64,000 nt of DNA from Pseudomonas gessardii (GTDB lineage: Bacteria; Pseudomonadota; Gammaproteobacteria; Pseudomonadales; Pseudomonadaceae), in contig NZ_MNPU01000015.1 of assembly GCF_001983165.1 (NCBI RefSeq), positions 61,111 through 125,110 on the forward strand. Reading direction: 5' to 3'. Below the pieces are notes generated by a model, which saw only the letters and a list, made by a program, of their open reading frames with translations, did no database searches and was not told where the DNA came from. This document shows, one piece after another, positions 44,829 to 52,985 of the stretch. Numbering within the stretch: the first letter of the stretch is position 1; the number at the start of each line of letters is the position of its first letter. Made by a program: the position numbers and the translations under genes.

Positions 44829-46115
44829 TTACTTGGCCGACTTGACCGCCGCACCCAGTTTCTTGGCGGTGTCGGCCGGATCGGCTTTCGGGTCGTTGAT
44901 AAAGTTGGTCACCACATCAAAGAATGCGCCCTGTACCGCCAGCGTGGTCGCCATGTTGTGCGCCATGCTCGGCTGCAGGCCACCGGACTTGGCATCCGCG
45001 AGGAAATCCTTGGCCGCCGTCTGGGCACAGGCGTCGAAACCGTACTTGCCCATATCGGCCAGCATGTCGTTGCGCACCGGGATCGAGCCTTTGTTGATGC
45101 TGAAGACCTTTTGGAAGTTCTCGCCCAGCACCACCTTGGCGATGTCCTGCTGACCGGCCGAGGTGCCGGCATTTTTCTGCTTGAACACCGCCAGGGAGTC
45201 GATGTTGTAGGTGAAAGCCTTGTCGGTGCCCGGGAAGGCGACGCACTCGTAGTCCTTGCCGGCGACTTTCTTGGCGGCGGTCCACTCGGACTTCGCCCAG
45301 TCACCCATGATCTGCATGCCGGCCTTGCCGTTGATGACTTTGGCGGCTTCCAGGTTCCAGTCCTGGCCCTTGCCGTCGACATCCATATAGGTCGCGACCT
45401 TTTTCAGCTCGGTCAGCGCCTTGACCATCTGCGGGCCGGTCAGGGCCGCGTTGTCGAGGTCGACCAGGGCTTTTTTGTAACCGTCCACGCCCATGACCGA
45501 GAGCACCACGGCTTCAAACACCGTGCTGTCCTGCCAAGGCTGGCCACCGTGGGCGAGCGCAATGAAGCCGGCGGCCTTGAGCTTGTCACCGGCGGCATAG
45601 AATTCTTCAAGGGTCGTAGGATTTTTGCTGATGCCGGCTTTCTTGAACACTTGCGGGTTGATCCACAGCCAGTTGACGCGGTGGATGTTCACCGGCACGG
45701 CGACGTAATCACCTTCGTACTTCACCGTGTCGGAGACTTTCTTGTCGAGCAGCTCGTCCCACTTTTCAGCCTTGGCCACGTCTTTCAGGACATCGGTATC
45801 GAGCAGCCCGGTGGACGCCCATTCCTGGATGTCGGGGCCCTTGATCTGGGCAACGCCTGGCGGGTTGCCGGCGACCGCGCGGCTTTTCAGCACGGTCATG
45901 GCCGTGGCGCCACCGCCACCGGCGACGGCCCCGTCTTTCCAGGTGAAGCCGTCTTGCTCAACTTGGGCCTTCAGGACATCCACCGCCGCCTTCTCACCGC
46001 CCGAGGTCCACCAATGCACCACTTCAACCGTCCCTTTGGAGTCGGCGGCAAATGCACTGAGGGGAAACAACGAGGTCATGGAAATAGCGACGGCGAGGCG
46101 ATTAATCGCGTTCAT
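44829..46115 (-). CDS. gtsA: Glucose ABC transporter substrate-binding protein
   Basis: 428 residues. Signal peptide [20 protein letters not shown] with AFA-ADS cleavage, then [20 protein letters not shown], the standard CUT1 binding-protein start. Binds glucose in the periplasm. The ATG at 46115 was chosen for the signal peptide; the frame open to 46205 has no support. Preceded by a promoter element duplicated in front of the AGE isomerase gene. Confidence 0.94.
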   Translation of the reverse strand: MNAINRLAVAISMTSLFPLSAFAADSKGTVEVVHWWTSGGEKAAVDVLKAQVEQDGFTWKDGAVAGGGGATAMTVLKSRAVAGNPPGVAQIKGPDIQEWASTGLLDTDVLKDVAKAEKWDELLDKKVSDTVKYEGDYVAVPVNIHRVNWLWINPQVFKKAGISKNPTTLEEFYAAGDKLKAAGFIALAHGGQPWQDSTVFEAVVLSVMGVDGYKKALVDLDNAALTGPQMVKALTELKKVATYMDVDGKGQDWNLEAAKVINGKAGMQIMGDWAKSEWTAAKKVAGKDYECVAFPGTDKAFTYNIDSLAVFKQKNAGTSAGQQDIAKVVLGENFQKVFSINKGSIPVRNDMLADMGKYGFDACAQTAAKDFLADAKSGGLQPSMAHNMATTLAVQGAFFDVVTNFINDPKADPADTAKKLGAAVKSAK

Positions 46116-46170
46116 CTGAGTACCTTTTCTTGTTGTTATGCATGCAAGTCTGGCGCTTGCGCTGCATAGG

Positions 46171-46237
46171 ATTCTAAACAGGGATTTTTGCCAGGCACGT
46201 AACAAAGGGATGGGTAAATGTCACCATTTGGTGACAT
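46171..46237 (-). promoter_or_regulatory. Duplicated promoter architecture, copy before gtsA
   Basis: On the minus strand: palindrome ATGTCACCAAATGGTGACAT (46218-46237), then 19 nt ending in GTTAC, then exactly 19 nt to GTTTAGAAT, whose TAGAAT can be a -10 box. The palindrome overlaps the last codons of the AGE gene. Every spacing is identical in the copy at 47514-47580. Confidence 0.7.
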
Positions 46238-47480
46238 AACAACCGGCCCCCAGCGCACTGGCCATGCTTGGCGATAACGGTAGGCCCGGCAGCAATACCG
46301 CCTGCCAGGCATGGTACAGGTCCGGCTTGCCACCCCAGATTCTGCTGGCGGGCTCGTTCTGCGGGTCGAGTTCGTGGTGCCAACTGCCCTGGGCCCGATC
46401 AATGAAGCGGGTTTCGCAGAACTCCCAAAAGCGCCGGTACCAGAGTTCGTAATGCCACTCGCCGGTGCGTTTGAGCAGGGCCTGGGCGGCGGCGCTGGCT
46501 TCGGCGTGGGTCCAGTGCAGGCGCTCGCGCACCACCGGGCGGTAGTGCCAGTCCAGGGTGTAGACCAGGCCAGGCGCGCCATCTACCGACCAGCCGTATT
46601 CGCAGGCACTGGCGAACAACCCCCGGGCCGCCTCCAGCAACCACTCGGGGGTGATGAGCCCCGCCTGCTGGCGCGCGGCTTCAAGGTGCAGTACTAGGCG
46701 CGCCCATTCAAAACCGTGGCCCGGGGTGATGCCATAGGGGCGAAAGCCATCGGCCGGGTTGTCTTCGTTGTAACGGTGCACGGGCTGCCAGTAGCGGTCG
46801 AAATGCTCGATCACCATAAATTCATTGGCGCCGGCGTGCTGATGGATCACCCGTTCGACAATGCGCAGCGCCCGGCCCAGCCAGCGTGTGTCACCGGTGA
46901 CATCGGCCAGGGCGAGAAAAGCCTCAGTGGCGTGCATGTTGCTGTTGGCACCGCGATAGGCTTCTTCGCCGCTCCAGTCCCGGGCGAAGGATTCAAGCAT
47001 GGCACCCTCCTCCTCGCTCCAGAAATACTGGTCGATGATCTGGATGGCGTCCGCCAGCAAGGCTTGTGCCCCAGGGGCCCCCGCCACCACCGCCGAACTG
47101 GCGGCCAGGGCGACAAAAGCATGCAGGTAGGCGGCCTTGCCCGTGTTGCCGTCACGCGCACCAGGGGCGGCAAACCAACCGCCATGCTCGGCGTCGCGCA
47201 GCGGGCCACTGAGGCTGGCCACACCGTGCTCGACGAGCCCGGCATACCCCGGCAGGCCTTGGGCGTGGGCCATGGCGAAGCTGTGGGTCATGCGCGCGGT
47301 GTTCATGGTTTCGGCGTGGGTATCGCTGGGCAGGTAGCCCTGGTCGTCGAGGTTGCCGAAGCCTTCAGGCAGCCGGGAGGCCTTGGCAAAGCCCAGCAGG
47401 CGCTGGCCTTCGGCGGCGAGCCAGGCATGATGGGCAGGTGCGTTCAGCCAACTGCTGGCAGGCAGTGGTTGCATGGTCAT
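46221..47480 (-). CDS. AGE-family sugar epimerase/isomerase (mannose isomerase-like)
   Basis: 419 residues, alpha6/alpha6 barrel of the N-acylglucosamine 2-epimerase family. Motifs: MTHSFAMAHAQGLPGYAGLV, NSNMHATEAFLALADVTGD, PYGITPGHGFEWARLVLHLE (the family's GHxxEW) and RFIDRAQGSWHHELD. Relatives include mannose isomerase and cellobiose 2-epimerase; the substrate here is not determinable, but the glucose-transport context and shared promoter suggest mannose/fructose or glucose interconversion. It sits just upstream of gtsA on the same strand. Confidence 0.88.
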   Translation of the reverse strand: MTMQPLPASSWLNAPAHHAWLAAEGQRLLGFAKASRLPEGFGNLDDQGYLPSDTHAETMNTARMTHSFAMAHAQGLPGYAGLVEHGVASLSGPLRDAEHGGWFAAPGARDGNTGKAAYLHAFVALAASSAVVAGAPGAQALLADAIQIIDQYFWSEEEGAMLESFARDWSGEEAYRGANSNMHATEAFLALADVTGDTRWLGRALRIVERVIHQHAGANEFMVIEHFDRYWQPVHRYNEDNPADGFRPYGITPGHGFEWARLVLHLEAARQQAGLITPEWLLEAARGLFASACEYGWSVDGAPGLVYTLDWHYRPVVRERLHWTHAEASAAAQALLKRTGEWHYELWYRRFWEFCETRFIDRAQGSWHHELDPQNEPASRIWGGKPDLYHAWQAVLLPGLPLSPSMASALGAGCYVTKW

Positions 47481-47513
47481 GGGTGGCCCTTTTTGTTTTT
47501 GTGGGATGACCGC

Positions 47514-47580
47514 AGTCTAAACAAGGGCCGGGAACGGGCAGGTAACGAAAGGGCGAGGAAATGTCACCAGGTTGTGACAT
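47514..47580 (-). promoter_or_regulatory. Duplicated promoter architecture, copy before the AGE gene
   Basis: Minus strand: ATGTCACAACCTGGTGACAT (47561-47580), 19 nt ending GTTAC, 19 nt, then GTTTAGACT. The candidate -10 (TAGACT) is 34 bp before the AGE start. The palindrome centre is about 63 bp before the inferred transcription start, a usual position for an activator. Confidence 0.7.
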
Positions 47581-47581
47581 T

Positions 47582-47609
47582 GGTCGGCGCCGGTTTGCCG
47601 GCGCCGACC
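47582..47609. terminator. Perfect GC hairpin downstream of the coiled-coil protein gene
   Basis: GGTCGGCGCCGG-TTTG-CCGGCGCCGACC, a 12-bp perfect stem 13 bp past the stop at 47622. It lacks a T run, so it is either a REP-like unit or a terminator insulating the AGE promoter next to it. Confidence 0.6.
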
Positions 47610-47621
47610 ATCACAATGGGG

Positions 47622-48464
47622 TTACTGGCCCAGGGGCGCGACCCTGGCCGGCGCGCTCACTTCCCGTTGCAGGTTCTGCATCTGGGTCTGCAAGGTCGTA
47701 ATGTTGCGGGTGGTCTGGATGCGGAACACGTCGAACTCTTTATTCGACGGCCCTTCGGTGGCGGCGCGGTTGTCCAGCTCGCTCTTGATCACCAGCAAGT
47801 CCTGCTCCAGGCGGGCAATGGCCGTGGCCGGATTGCCCTGCTTCTTCAAGGCGGCTACCTCCGTGCCCAGCTCCTTGACGTCGGCATTCAACTTGGCGGC
47901 TTCGGCCTGCGCGGCCTTGAGGGCCGTCAGTTCGGCGGCCAACGTTTGCACCTGGGCCTGCAACCGGGTATTGGCGGTGGTCAGGTCCGTGGTACTGGCA
48001 CTCATCTGCGCCAGGCGCTTGTCCAGGTCGGTGGCCTGGCCCGCCACGCCCAATTGCTGCTTGCCCTGCTCCAGCAATTGGCTTTCCAACTGTTTGATCT
48101 GCAGCTTCAGCGCTTCACTGCCGGTATTGACGTTGGCCTCACTGGCCACCACCTTGCCGGAAATGTCCTGCAAGCGGCCGGCGGCCTCCTCGCTGATGCG
48201 CGCAAAGCTTTCCTGGGTCGCCACCAGTTGCTGCCCCATCAGGGAGATCTGCTGGAAACTCCACCATGCCAGCCCCACGAAGGCAAACAGCAGCGCGCCG
48301 ACCAGGGCCCACAACGGCCCGGTACTGGCACTCTTGACCTTGACCACCGGCGCCGGGCGCGAGCGTATGGACGTGGCCGCTGTCGGCACAAAATCATCGT
48401 CGTCGCCAACGTCGGCCCGCAGGCTCGGTACATTGTCGAAGTCGTCTTTACTGTCGTTACGCAT
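47622..48464 (-). CDS. Single-pass membrane coiled-coil protein
   Basis: 280 residues. Acidic N-terminus (DSKDDFDNVPSLRADVGDDD), one membrane helix at about residues 49-71 (PLWALVGALLFAFVGLAWW), then a long heptad-rich coiled coil to about 255 (for example LKLQIKQLESQLLEQGKQQL and AALKKQGNPATAIARLEQDL). This type is often labelled ATPase in Pseudomonas annotations, but no nucleotide motif is visible. A scaffold role in the envelope is possible; the function is unknown. Confidence 0.8.
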   Translation of the reverse strand: MRNDSKDDFDNVPSLRADVGDDDDFVPTAATSIRSRPAPVVKVKSASTGPLWALVGALLFAFVGLAWWSFQQISLMGQQLVATQESFARISEEAAGRLQDISGKVVASEANVNTGSEALKLQIKQLESQLLEQGKQQLGVAGQATDLDKRLAQMSASTTDLTTANTRLQAQVQTLAAELTALKAAQAEAAKLNADVKELGTEVAALKKQGNPATAIARLEQDLLVIKSELDNRAATEGPSNKEFDVFRIQTTRNITTLQTQMQNLQREVSAPARVAPLGQ

Positions 48465-48575
48465 GAATCAACCTTGAAATAGCCACATAAAAAGCCAAGC
48501 TGCGGGAGTATAAACCTCTGGCCCGTAGCCTTGGTCGACCTGCAATCGAAAAATCGCGTCCCGGTGTTACCGACG

Positions 48576-49574
48576 CTACTGGGCGCCCGGCGCCTGGACT
48601 TTCCACCAATGGCAAAACTCATCGAGGGCCGTCCACAGGCTGACCTTGGGCTGGTAGTCGAGGTAGTGCCGTGCGCGGCTGATATCCAGGGTGAAGTCCT
48701 TGTTCATCACCTGCATCCCCAGGCGTGACAGCGACGGTTCCGGGCGCCCCGGCCACATCGCGCAACAGGCTTCATTGAGTGCCGCGATGCTGTAGGACAA
48801 GCCGTAGGAACGGTAACGCGTGACCTGGGGCATTTCCATCTGGCGCATCACGTAGTTGACCACGTCCCACACTGGCACCGGCGTGCCGTTACTGATGTTA
48901 TAGGCCTTGCCCAGCGCCGAGCCGGTGGCCAGCAGGCTGCTGAGCAGGGCCTCGTTGAGGTTGTGCACGCTGGTGAAATCGACCTTGTTCAGGCCATCGC
49001 CGACGATGGCCAGGCGCTTCTTGCGCTGCATGTTCAACAGGCGCGGGAAGATGCTCATATCCCCGGCACCGGTGACAAAGCGCGGGCGCAGGGCCAGCAC
49101 TTCAAGGCCGAACTCCTGGGCGCCGAAAACTTTTTGCTCAGCCAGGTACTTGGTGGCCGCATAGGGGTGCTTGAAACGCTTGGGCACTTGCTCTTCGGTC
49201 AGCCCCAGGTGATCGCGGCCATCGAAATAGATCGACGGTGACGACAAGTGCACCAGGCGCCCGACCCGTTGCTTGAGGCAGGCTTCGACCACGTTTTCGG
49301 TGACCTGCACATTGCCCTGGTAGAAGTCCTGGTAACGCCCCCACACCCCTACGGCGCCGGCACAATGGACCACGGCTTCGACGTCGCGGCACAGGTCGCG
49401 CACCAGGTCTGGGTCATTCAAGTCACCCTGGATAAATTCAGCGCCACGCCGTACCAGGTGCTCGACGCCCTCGGCCCGCCGCCCGTTGACCCGCACGTCC
49501 AGGCCCTGCTCCAGGGCGAAACGCGCAAAGCGCCCGCCAATAAAGCCGCTTGCGCCGGTGACCAGAATTTTCAT
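48576..49574 (-). CDS. NAD(P)-dependent epimerase/dehydratase, extended SDR (3-beta-HSD-like)
   Basis: 332 residues. N-terminal Rossmann motif VTGASGFIGGRFA (residues 5-17), VVHCAGAVGVWG near 70, and catalytic YxxxK in YAATKYLAEQKVFG near 139-152. NAD-dependent oxidoreductase or epimerase; the substrate is unclear. Stands between the coiled-coil gene and argP. Confidence 0.88.
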   Translation of the reverse strand: MKILVTGASGFIGGRFARFALEQGLDVRVNGRRAEGVEHLVRRGAEFIQGDLNDPDLVRDLCRDVEAVVHCAGAVGVWGRYQDFYQGNVQVTENVVEACLKQRVGRLVHLSSPSIYFDGRDHLGLTEEQVPKRFKHPYAATKYLAEQKVFGAQEFGLEVLALRPRFVTGAGDMSIFPRLLNMQRKKRLAIVGDGLNKVDFTSVHNLNEALLSSLLATGSALGKAYNISNGTPVPVWDVVNYVMRQMEMPQVTRYRSYGLSYSIAALNEACCAMWPGRPEPSLSRLGMQVMNKDFTLDISRARHYLDYQPKVSLWTALDEFCHWWKVQAPGAQ

Positions 49575-49626
49575 GTGTTACCCCGTGTTCTTTCATTTTT
49601 CATCGCAGTTGCGTTGACGCCGACAG

Positions 49627-50520
49627 TCACTCCAACGGCACCAGCCATTGGCCGGTTGCCCGTGCCAGATGCTCGGTCAGCAAGCCGAGCAATTGCCCAC
49701 CACTGCGCCAATGATGCCAGTACAACGGCACATCAATGGGTTTATCTGGCAATAACTCCACCAGCACGCCCCGTTGCAATTGCTCACGCACCTGCAACTC
49801 CGGCACCAGCCCCCACCCCAGGCCGGCCTCGGTCAGGCGGATAAAACCTTCGGAAGACGGGCATAAATGGTGCTCGAAACCGCCGTCCACACCCAGCGAC
49901 GCGAGGTAACGATGTTGCAAAAAATCATCCGGGCCAAATACCAGCGCCGGGGTCCGTGCCAGTTGATCGGCACGCACCCCGCCGGGAAAGTGCCGGGCGA
50001 TAAACGCCGGGCTGGCCAGCGCCCGATAGCGCATGGCCCCCAGCAGCAGGCTGCGGGCACCGGCCACCGGACGCTCGCTGGCGCAGACACAGGCCGCCAC
50101 TTCGCCGGCGCGCATGCGCTTGAGGCCGACGGTCTGGTCTTCCACCACCAGGTCCAGCAACAAATGTTGCTCGGCGCAAAAGTCCCCCACCGCCTGCGCC
50201 CACCACGTCGCCAGGCTGTCGGCATTGATGGCAATCCGCAGGCGTTCGGGCATGCCCTCTTCGTCCAGGGCTGGCACCTGGCTTTGCAGGTCGCGCTCCA
50301 GCAGGCGCACCTGTTGCACATGGTTGAGCAGGCGCCGGCCGATTTCCGTGGGGGTCGGCGGCGTCGCACGTACCAGTACCGGCTGGCCGATGCGCGCTTC
50401 AAGCAACTTGATGCGCTGGGAGATGGCCGATTGCGACACCCCCAGCACTTGGGCGCCGCGCTCGAAACCGGCCTGTTCCACCACCGCCGCCAGGGCAGAG
50501 AGCAATTTATAGTCGAACAT
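49627..50520 (-). CDS. argP: LysR-type regulator ArgP
   Basis: 297 residues, exactly the size of ArgP/IciA. N-terminal MFDYKLLSALAAVVEQAGFE, HTH with VSQSAISQRIKLLEARIGQP. ArgP activates the exporter gene argO in response to arginine and is blocked by lysine. Here it is divergent from an ACT-domain gene followed by argO. The frame upstream to 51000 is only antisense of those genes. Confidence 0.92.
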   Translation of the reverse strand: MFDYKLLSALAAVVEQAGFERGAQVLGVSQSAISQRIKLLEARIGQPVLVRATPPTPTEIGRRLLNHVQQVRLLERDLQSQVPALDEEGMPERLRIAINADSLATWWAQAVGDFCAEQHLLLDLVVEDQTVGLKRMRAGEVAACVCASERPVAGARSLLLGAMRYRALASPAFIARHFPGGVRADQLARTPALVFGPDDFLQHRYLASLGVDGGFEHHLCPSSEGFIRLTEAGLGWGLVPELQVREQLQRGVLVELLPDKPIDVPLYWHHWRSGGQLLGLLTEHLARATGQWLVPLE

Positions 50521-50622
50521 CAGTTTTCCTAATGAGCGATGAGCAATATTGGTTTTTCTTATACAGCGCCAGACCGGAGAATGGCCAGCATCCCGCGCCT
50601 CTCTTCTTTCAAGGATCCCCCA

Positions 50623-51021
50623 ATGGCTGGCGAAACCGCCCTGGCAACCCTGCTGCGCAGCATGAGCCCACAGCTCAATACCGGCGACTATGTGTTCTGC
50701 ACCCTGGCCGACAACCGCCTGCCCGATTGCGAGGTGATCGGCAGTTTTCGCGAACAGGAAGGGCTGACGGTGATTGTCGAGCGCCAACAGGCCGAGCAGG
50801 CCGGTCTGGCCTTCGAGTATGTGGCGGCGTGGATCACCTTGAATGTGCATTCGGCCCTGGAAGCGGTGGGCCTGACCGCCGCCTTCGCCAGCGCCCTGGG
50901 ACGTGCCGGGATCAGTTGCAATGTGGTCGCCGGCTACTACCACGACCACCTGTTTGTTGGCCGTAACGATGCGCAGCGTGCAATGCACGTGTTGCAACAA
51001 CTGGCAGCGGGCGCGGAGTAA
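50623..51021 (+). CDS. ACT domain-containing protein
   Basis: 132 residues, starting MAGETALATLLRSMSPQLNT, with AWITLNVHSALEAVGLTAAF and the ACT-like ALGRAGISCNVVAGYYHDHL. AAGGA lies 8 bp before the start. It belongs to the small ACT-containing family often beside lysE/argO genes, suggesting amino-acid sensing. 5 bp before argO, so co-transcribed. Confidence 0.87.
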   Translation: MAGETALATLLRSMSPQLNTGDYVFCTLADNRLPDCEVIGSFREQEGLTVIVERQQAEQAGLAFEYVAAWITLNVHSALEAVGLTAAFASALGRAGISCNVVAGYYHDHLFVGRNDAQRAMHVLQQLAAGAE

Positions 51022-51026
51022 ATCCT

Positions 51027-51626
51027 ATGTGGCAGAGTTATGTAAACGGCCTGCTGGTGGCCCTGGGGCTGATCATGGCCATCGGTACGCAAAACGCATT
51101 TGTATTGGCACAGAGCTTGCGCCGCGAACATCACCTGCCGGTGGCGGCCCTGTGCGTGGTGTGCGATGCGCTGCTGGTGGCCGCCGGGGTGTTTGGCCTG
51201 GCGACGGTGCTGGCGCATAACCCTGTGCTGCTGGCGATTGCACGTTGGGGCGGGGCGGCGTTCCTGCTGTGGTACGGCGCCCTGGCCCTGCGCCGGGCCT
51301 GTTCGCGGCAAAGCCTGGGGCAAGGCGCAGGGCAAAAGGTCCGTTCCTTACGCGCGGTGATGCTCAGCGCCCTGGCCGTGACCCTGCTCAACCCCCACGT
51401 GTACCTGGACACGGTGTTACTGATCGGCTCCCTGGGCGCCCAGCAAACCGAACCGGGGGCCTATGTGGCAGGCGCCGCCAGCGCTTCGTTGCTGTGGTTT
51501 TCCGCCCTGGCCCTGGGCGCGGCATGGCTGGCCCCGTGGCTGGCACGCCCGGCCACCTGGCGCCTGCTGGACCTGCTGGTGGCGGTGATGATGTTCAGTG
51601 TGGCCTATCAATTGATCAGCGCCTGA
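51027..51626 (+). CDS. argO: LysE/ArgO-family amino acid exporter
   Basis: 199 residues, six membrane helices. Family motifs: GLIMAIGTQNAFVLAQSLRR (residues 12-31) and ALAVTLLNPHVYLDTVLLIG (about 113-132). Exports arginine (or lysine). Adjacent to argP and the ACT gene in the order found in P. aeruginosa. Confidence 0.9.
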   Translation: MWQSYVNGLLVALGLIMAIGTQNAFVLAQSLRREHHLPVAALCVVCDALLVAAGVFGLATVLAHNPVLLAIARWGGAAFLLWYGALALRRACSRQSLGQGAGQKVRSLRAVMLSALAVTLLNPHVYLDTVLLIGSLGAQQTEPGAYVAGAASASLLWFSALALGAAWLAPWLARPATWRLLDLLVAVMMFSVAYQLISA

Positions 51627-51804
51627 GGATTATTCCAAAACGCTCTGGAACCTCTATTCCACACAGTTGTTGCGTGGTTTTGCCGCACCCCCGGTGCTAT
51701 GATCCAGACCCTGCGCCGCAAAGAGTACAAACTCCCCGGCGCTTGTTTGGCCGCCCGTGATCGGCCTTGCGCTCACCGCAACTGACCTGATTAGGAGAAT
51801 TATC

Positions 51805-52401
51805 ATGGCTTTCGAATTGCCGCCGCTGCCGTATGCACACGATGCCCTGCAGCCGCACATTTCCAAGGAAACCTTGGAATACCACCACGACAAGCACCAC
51901 AACACCTATGTCGTGAACCTGAACAACCTGGTGCCTGGCACCGAGTTTGAAGGCAAGACCCTGGAAGAGATCGTCAAGTCCTCTTCGGGTGGCATCTTCA
52001 ACAACGCTGCCCAGGTCTGGAACCACACCTTCTACTGGAACTGCCTGGCGCCAAACGCCGGCGGTCAACCGACCGGCGCACTGGCTGAAGCGATCAATGC
52101 CGCGTTCGGTTCGTTCGACAAGTTCAAGGAAGAGTTCACCAAGACGTCGGTCGGCACCTTCGGTTCCGGTTGGGGCTGGCTGGTGAAAAAGGCTGACGGT
52201 TCCCTGGCCCTGGCCAGCACCATCGGCGCCGGCAACCCGCTGACCAGCGGCGACACCCCGCTGCTGACCTGCGACGTCTGGGAACACGCCTACTACATCG
52301 ACTACCGCAACGTGCGTCCAAAGTATGTGGAAGCGTTCTGGAACCTGGTCAACTGGAAGTTCGTTGCCGAGCAGTTTGAAGGCAAAACCTTCACTGCGTA
52401 A
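51805..52401 (+). CDS. sodB: Iron superoxide dismutase
   Basis: 198 residues. Metal ligands visible: His27 ([12 protein letters not shown]), His in [11 protein letters not shown] near 74, Asp157 and His161 in [14 protein letters not shown]. The Fe-type pattern ([24 protein letters not shown]) separates it from Mn-SOD. AGGAGAA ribosome site before ATG 51805. Scavenges superoxide in the cytoplasm. Confidence 0.97.
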   Translation: MAFELPPLPYAHDALQPHISKETLEYHHDKHHNTYVVNLNNLVPGTEFEGKTLEEIVKSSSGGIFNNAAQVWNHTFYWNCLAPNAGGQPTGALAEAINAAFGSFDKFKEEFTKTSVGTFGSGWGWLVKKADGSLALASTIGAGNPLTSGDTPLLTCDVWEHAYYIDYRNVRPKYVEAFWNLVNWKFVAEQFEGKTFTA

Positions 52402-52415
52402 GTAACCCTTGCAGT

Positions 52416-52448
52416 AAAAAAGAGCCCGGCGATTGCCGGGCTTTTTTG
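52416..52448 (+). terminator. Intrinsic terminator of sodB
   Basis: GCCCGGC-GATT-GCCGGGC followed by six T residues, 22 bp past the sodB stop. Confidence 0.92.
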
Positions 52449-52558
52449 GTTGCTTGACAATAAAAACACCCCAGCAATAACGGAACTCATAGACAAGAGT
52501 TGACCACGAAACATAGGAGCGGAAATAACTCCCTCATATTTTTTCAGGAGTATCAACT

Positions 52559-52768
52559 ATGCTCGGAATGATCACTGGGATGATGGGGATGGCCACAAGC
52601 GCCTTGCCAGGGATAGGACAACTTGTGGGCGCGGTAGCGGGAGCAGTGGCGGATAAGATAAAGGGTGATGGATCAGATGAGTCAGACGAGTGCAAGAATC
52701 ACCAGCACGAAAAAGTAGCCGCACAGGTCCACCAGCAAACAACGACGAGCTTTACTTATAATCACTAG
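52559..52768 (+). CDS. Small bacteriocin-like peptide, 69 residues
   Basis: AGGAG lies 8 bp before the ATG. The N-terminal half is hydrophobic and glycine/alanine-rich with Met clusters (MLGMITGMMGMATSALPGIG, then VGAVAGAVADKIKG, a glycine-zipper pattern). The C-terminal half is polar and charged (GDGSDESDECKNHQHEK). TTGACA at 52454 could be its -35 box, though the -10 is weak. More AT-rich than the neighbours. The pattern resembles pore-forming peptides, holins or bacteriocin precursors, but no family is recognised and no immunity or export gene is adjacent. Confidence 0.55.
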   Translation: MLGMITGMMGMATSALPGIGQLVGAVAGAVADKIKGDGSDESDECKNHQHEKVAAQVHQQTTTSFTYNH

Positions 52769-52985
52769 AACAATCGATGCCCCCACCCGGGAGGCTGAAA
52801 AGTCATACGGCCGCGCTCCCGCCAACACTGTAAAAGGGCGGCGGAATGATCCGCCTCCCGCCCTATCCGGCTCCATCCGACAGCCTCCAGACGCCACAAG
52901 CCGCAATGTTCCTTTGACTGCCACCACGGGATTGCCAATACTCATGGCATATTGAGGCTACCCGCATGGAACAAGGAATGACCCT

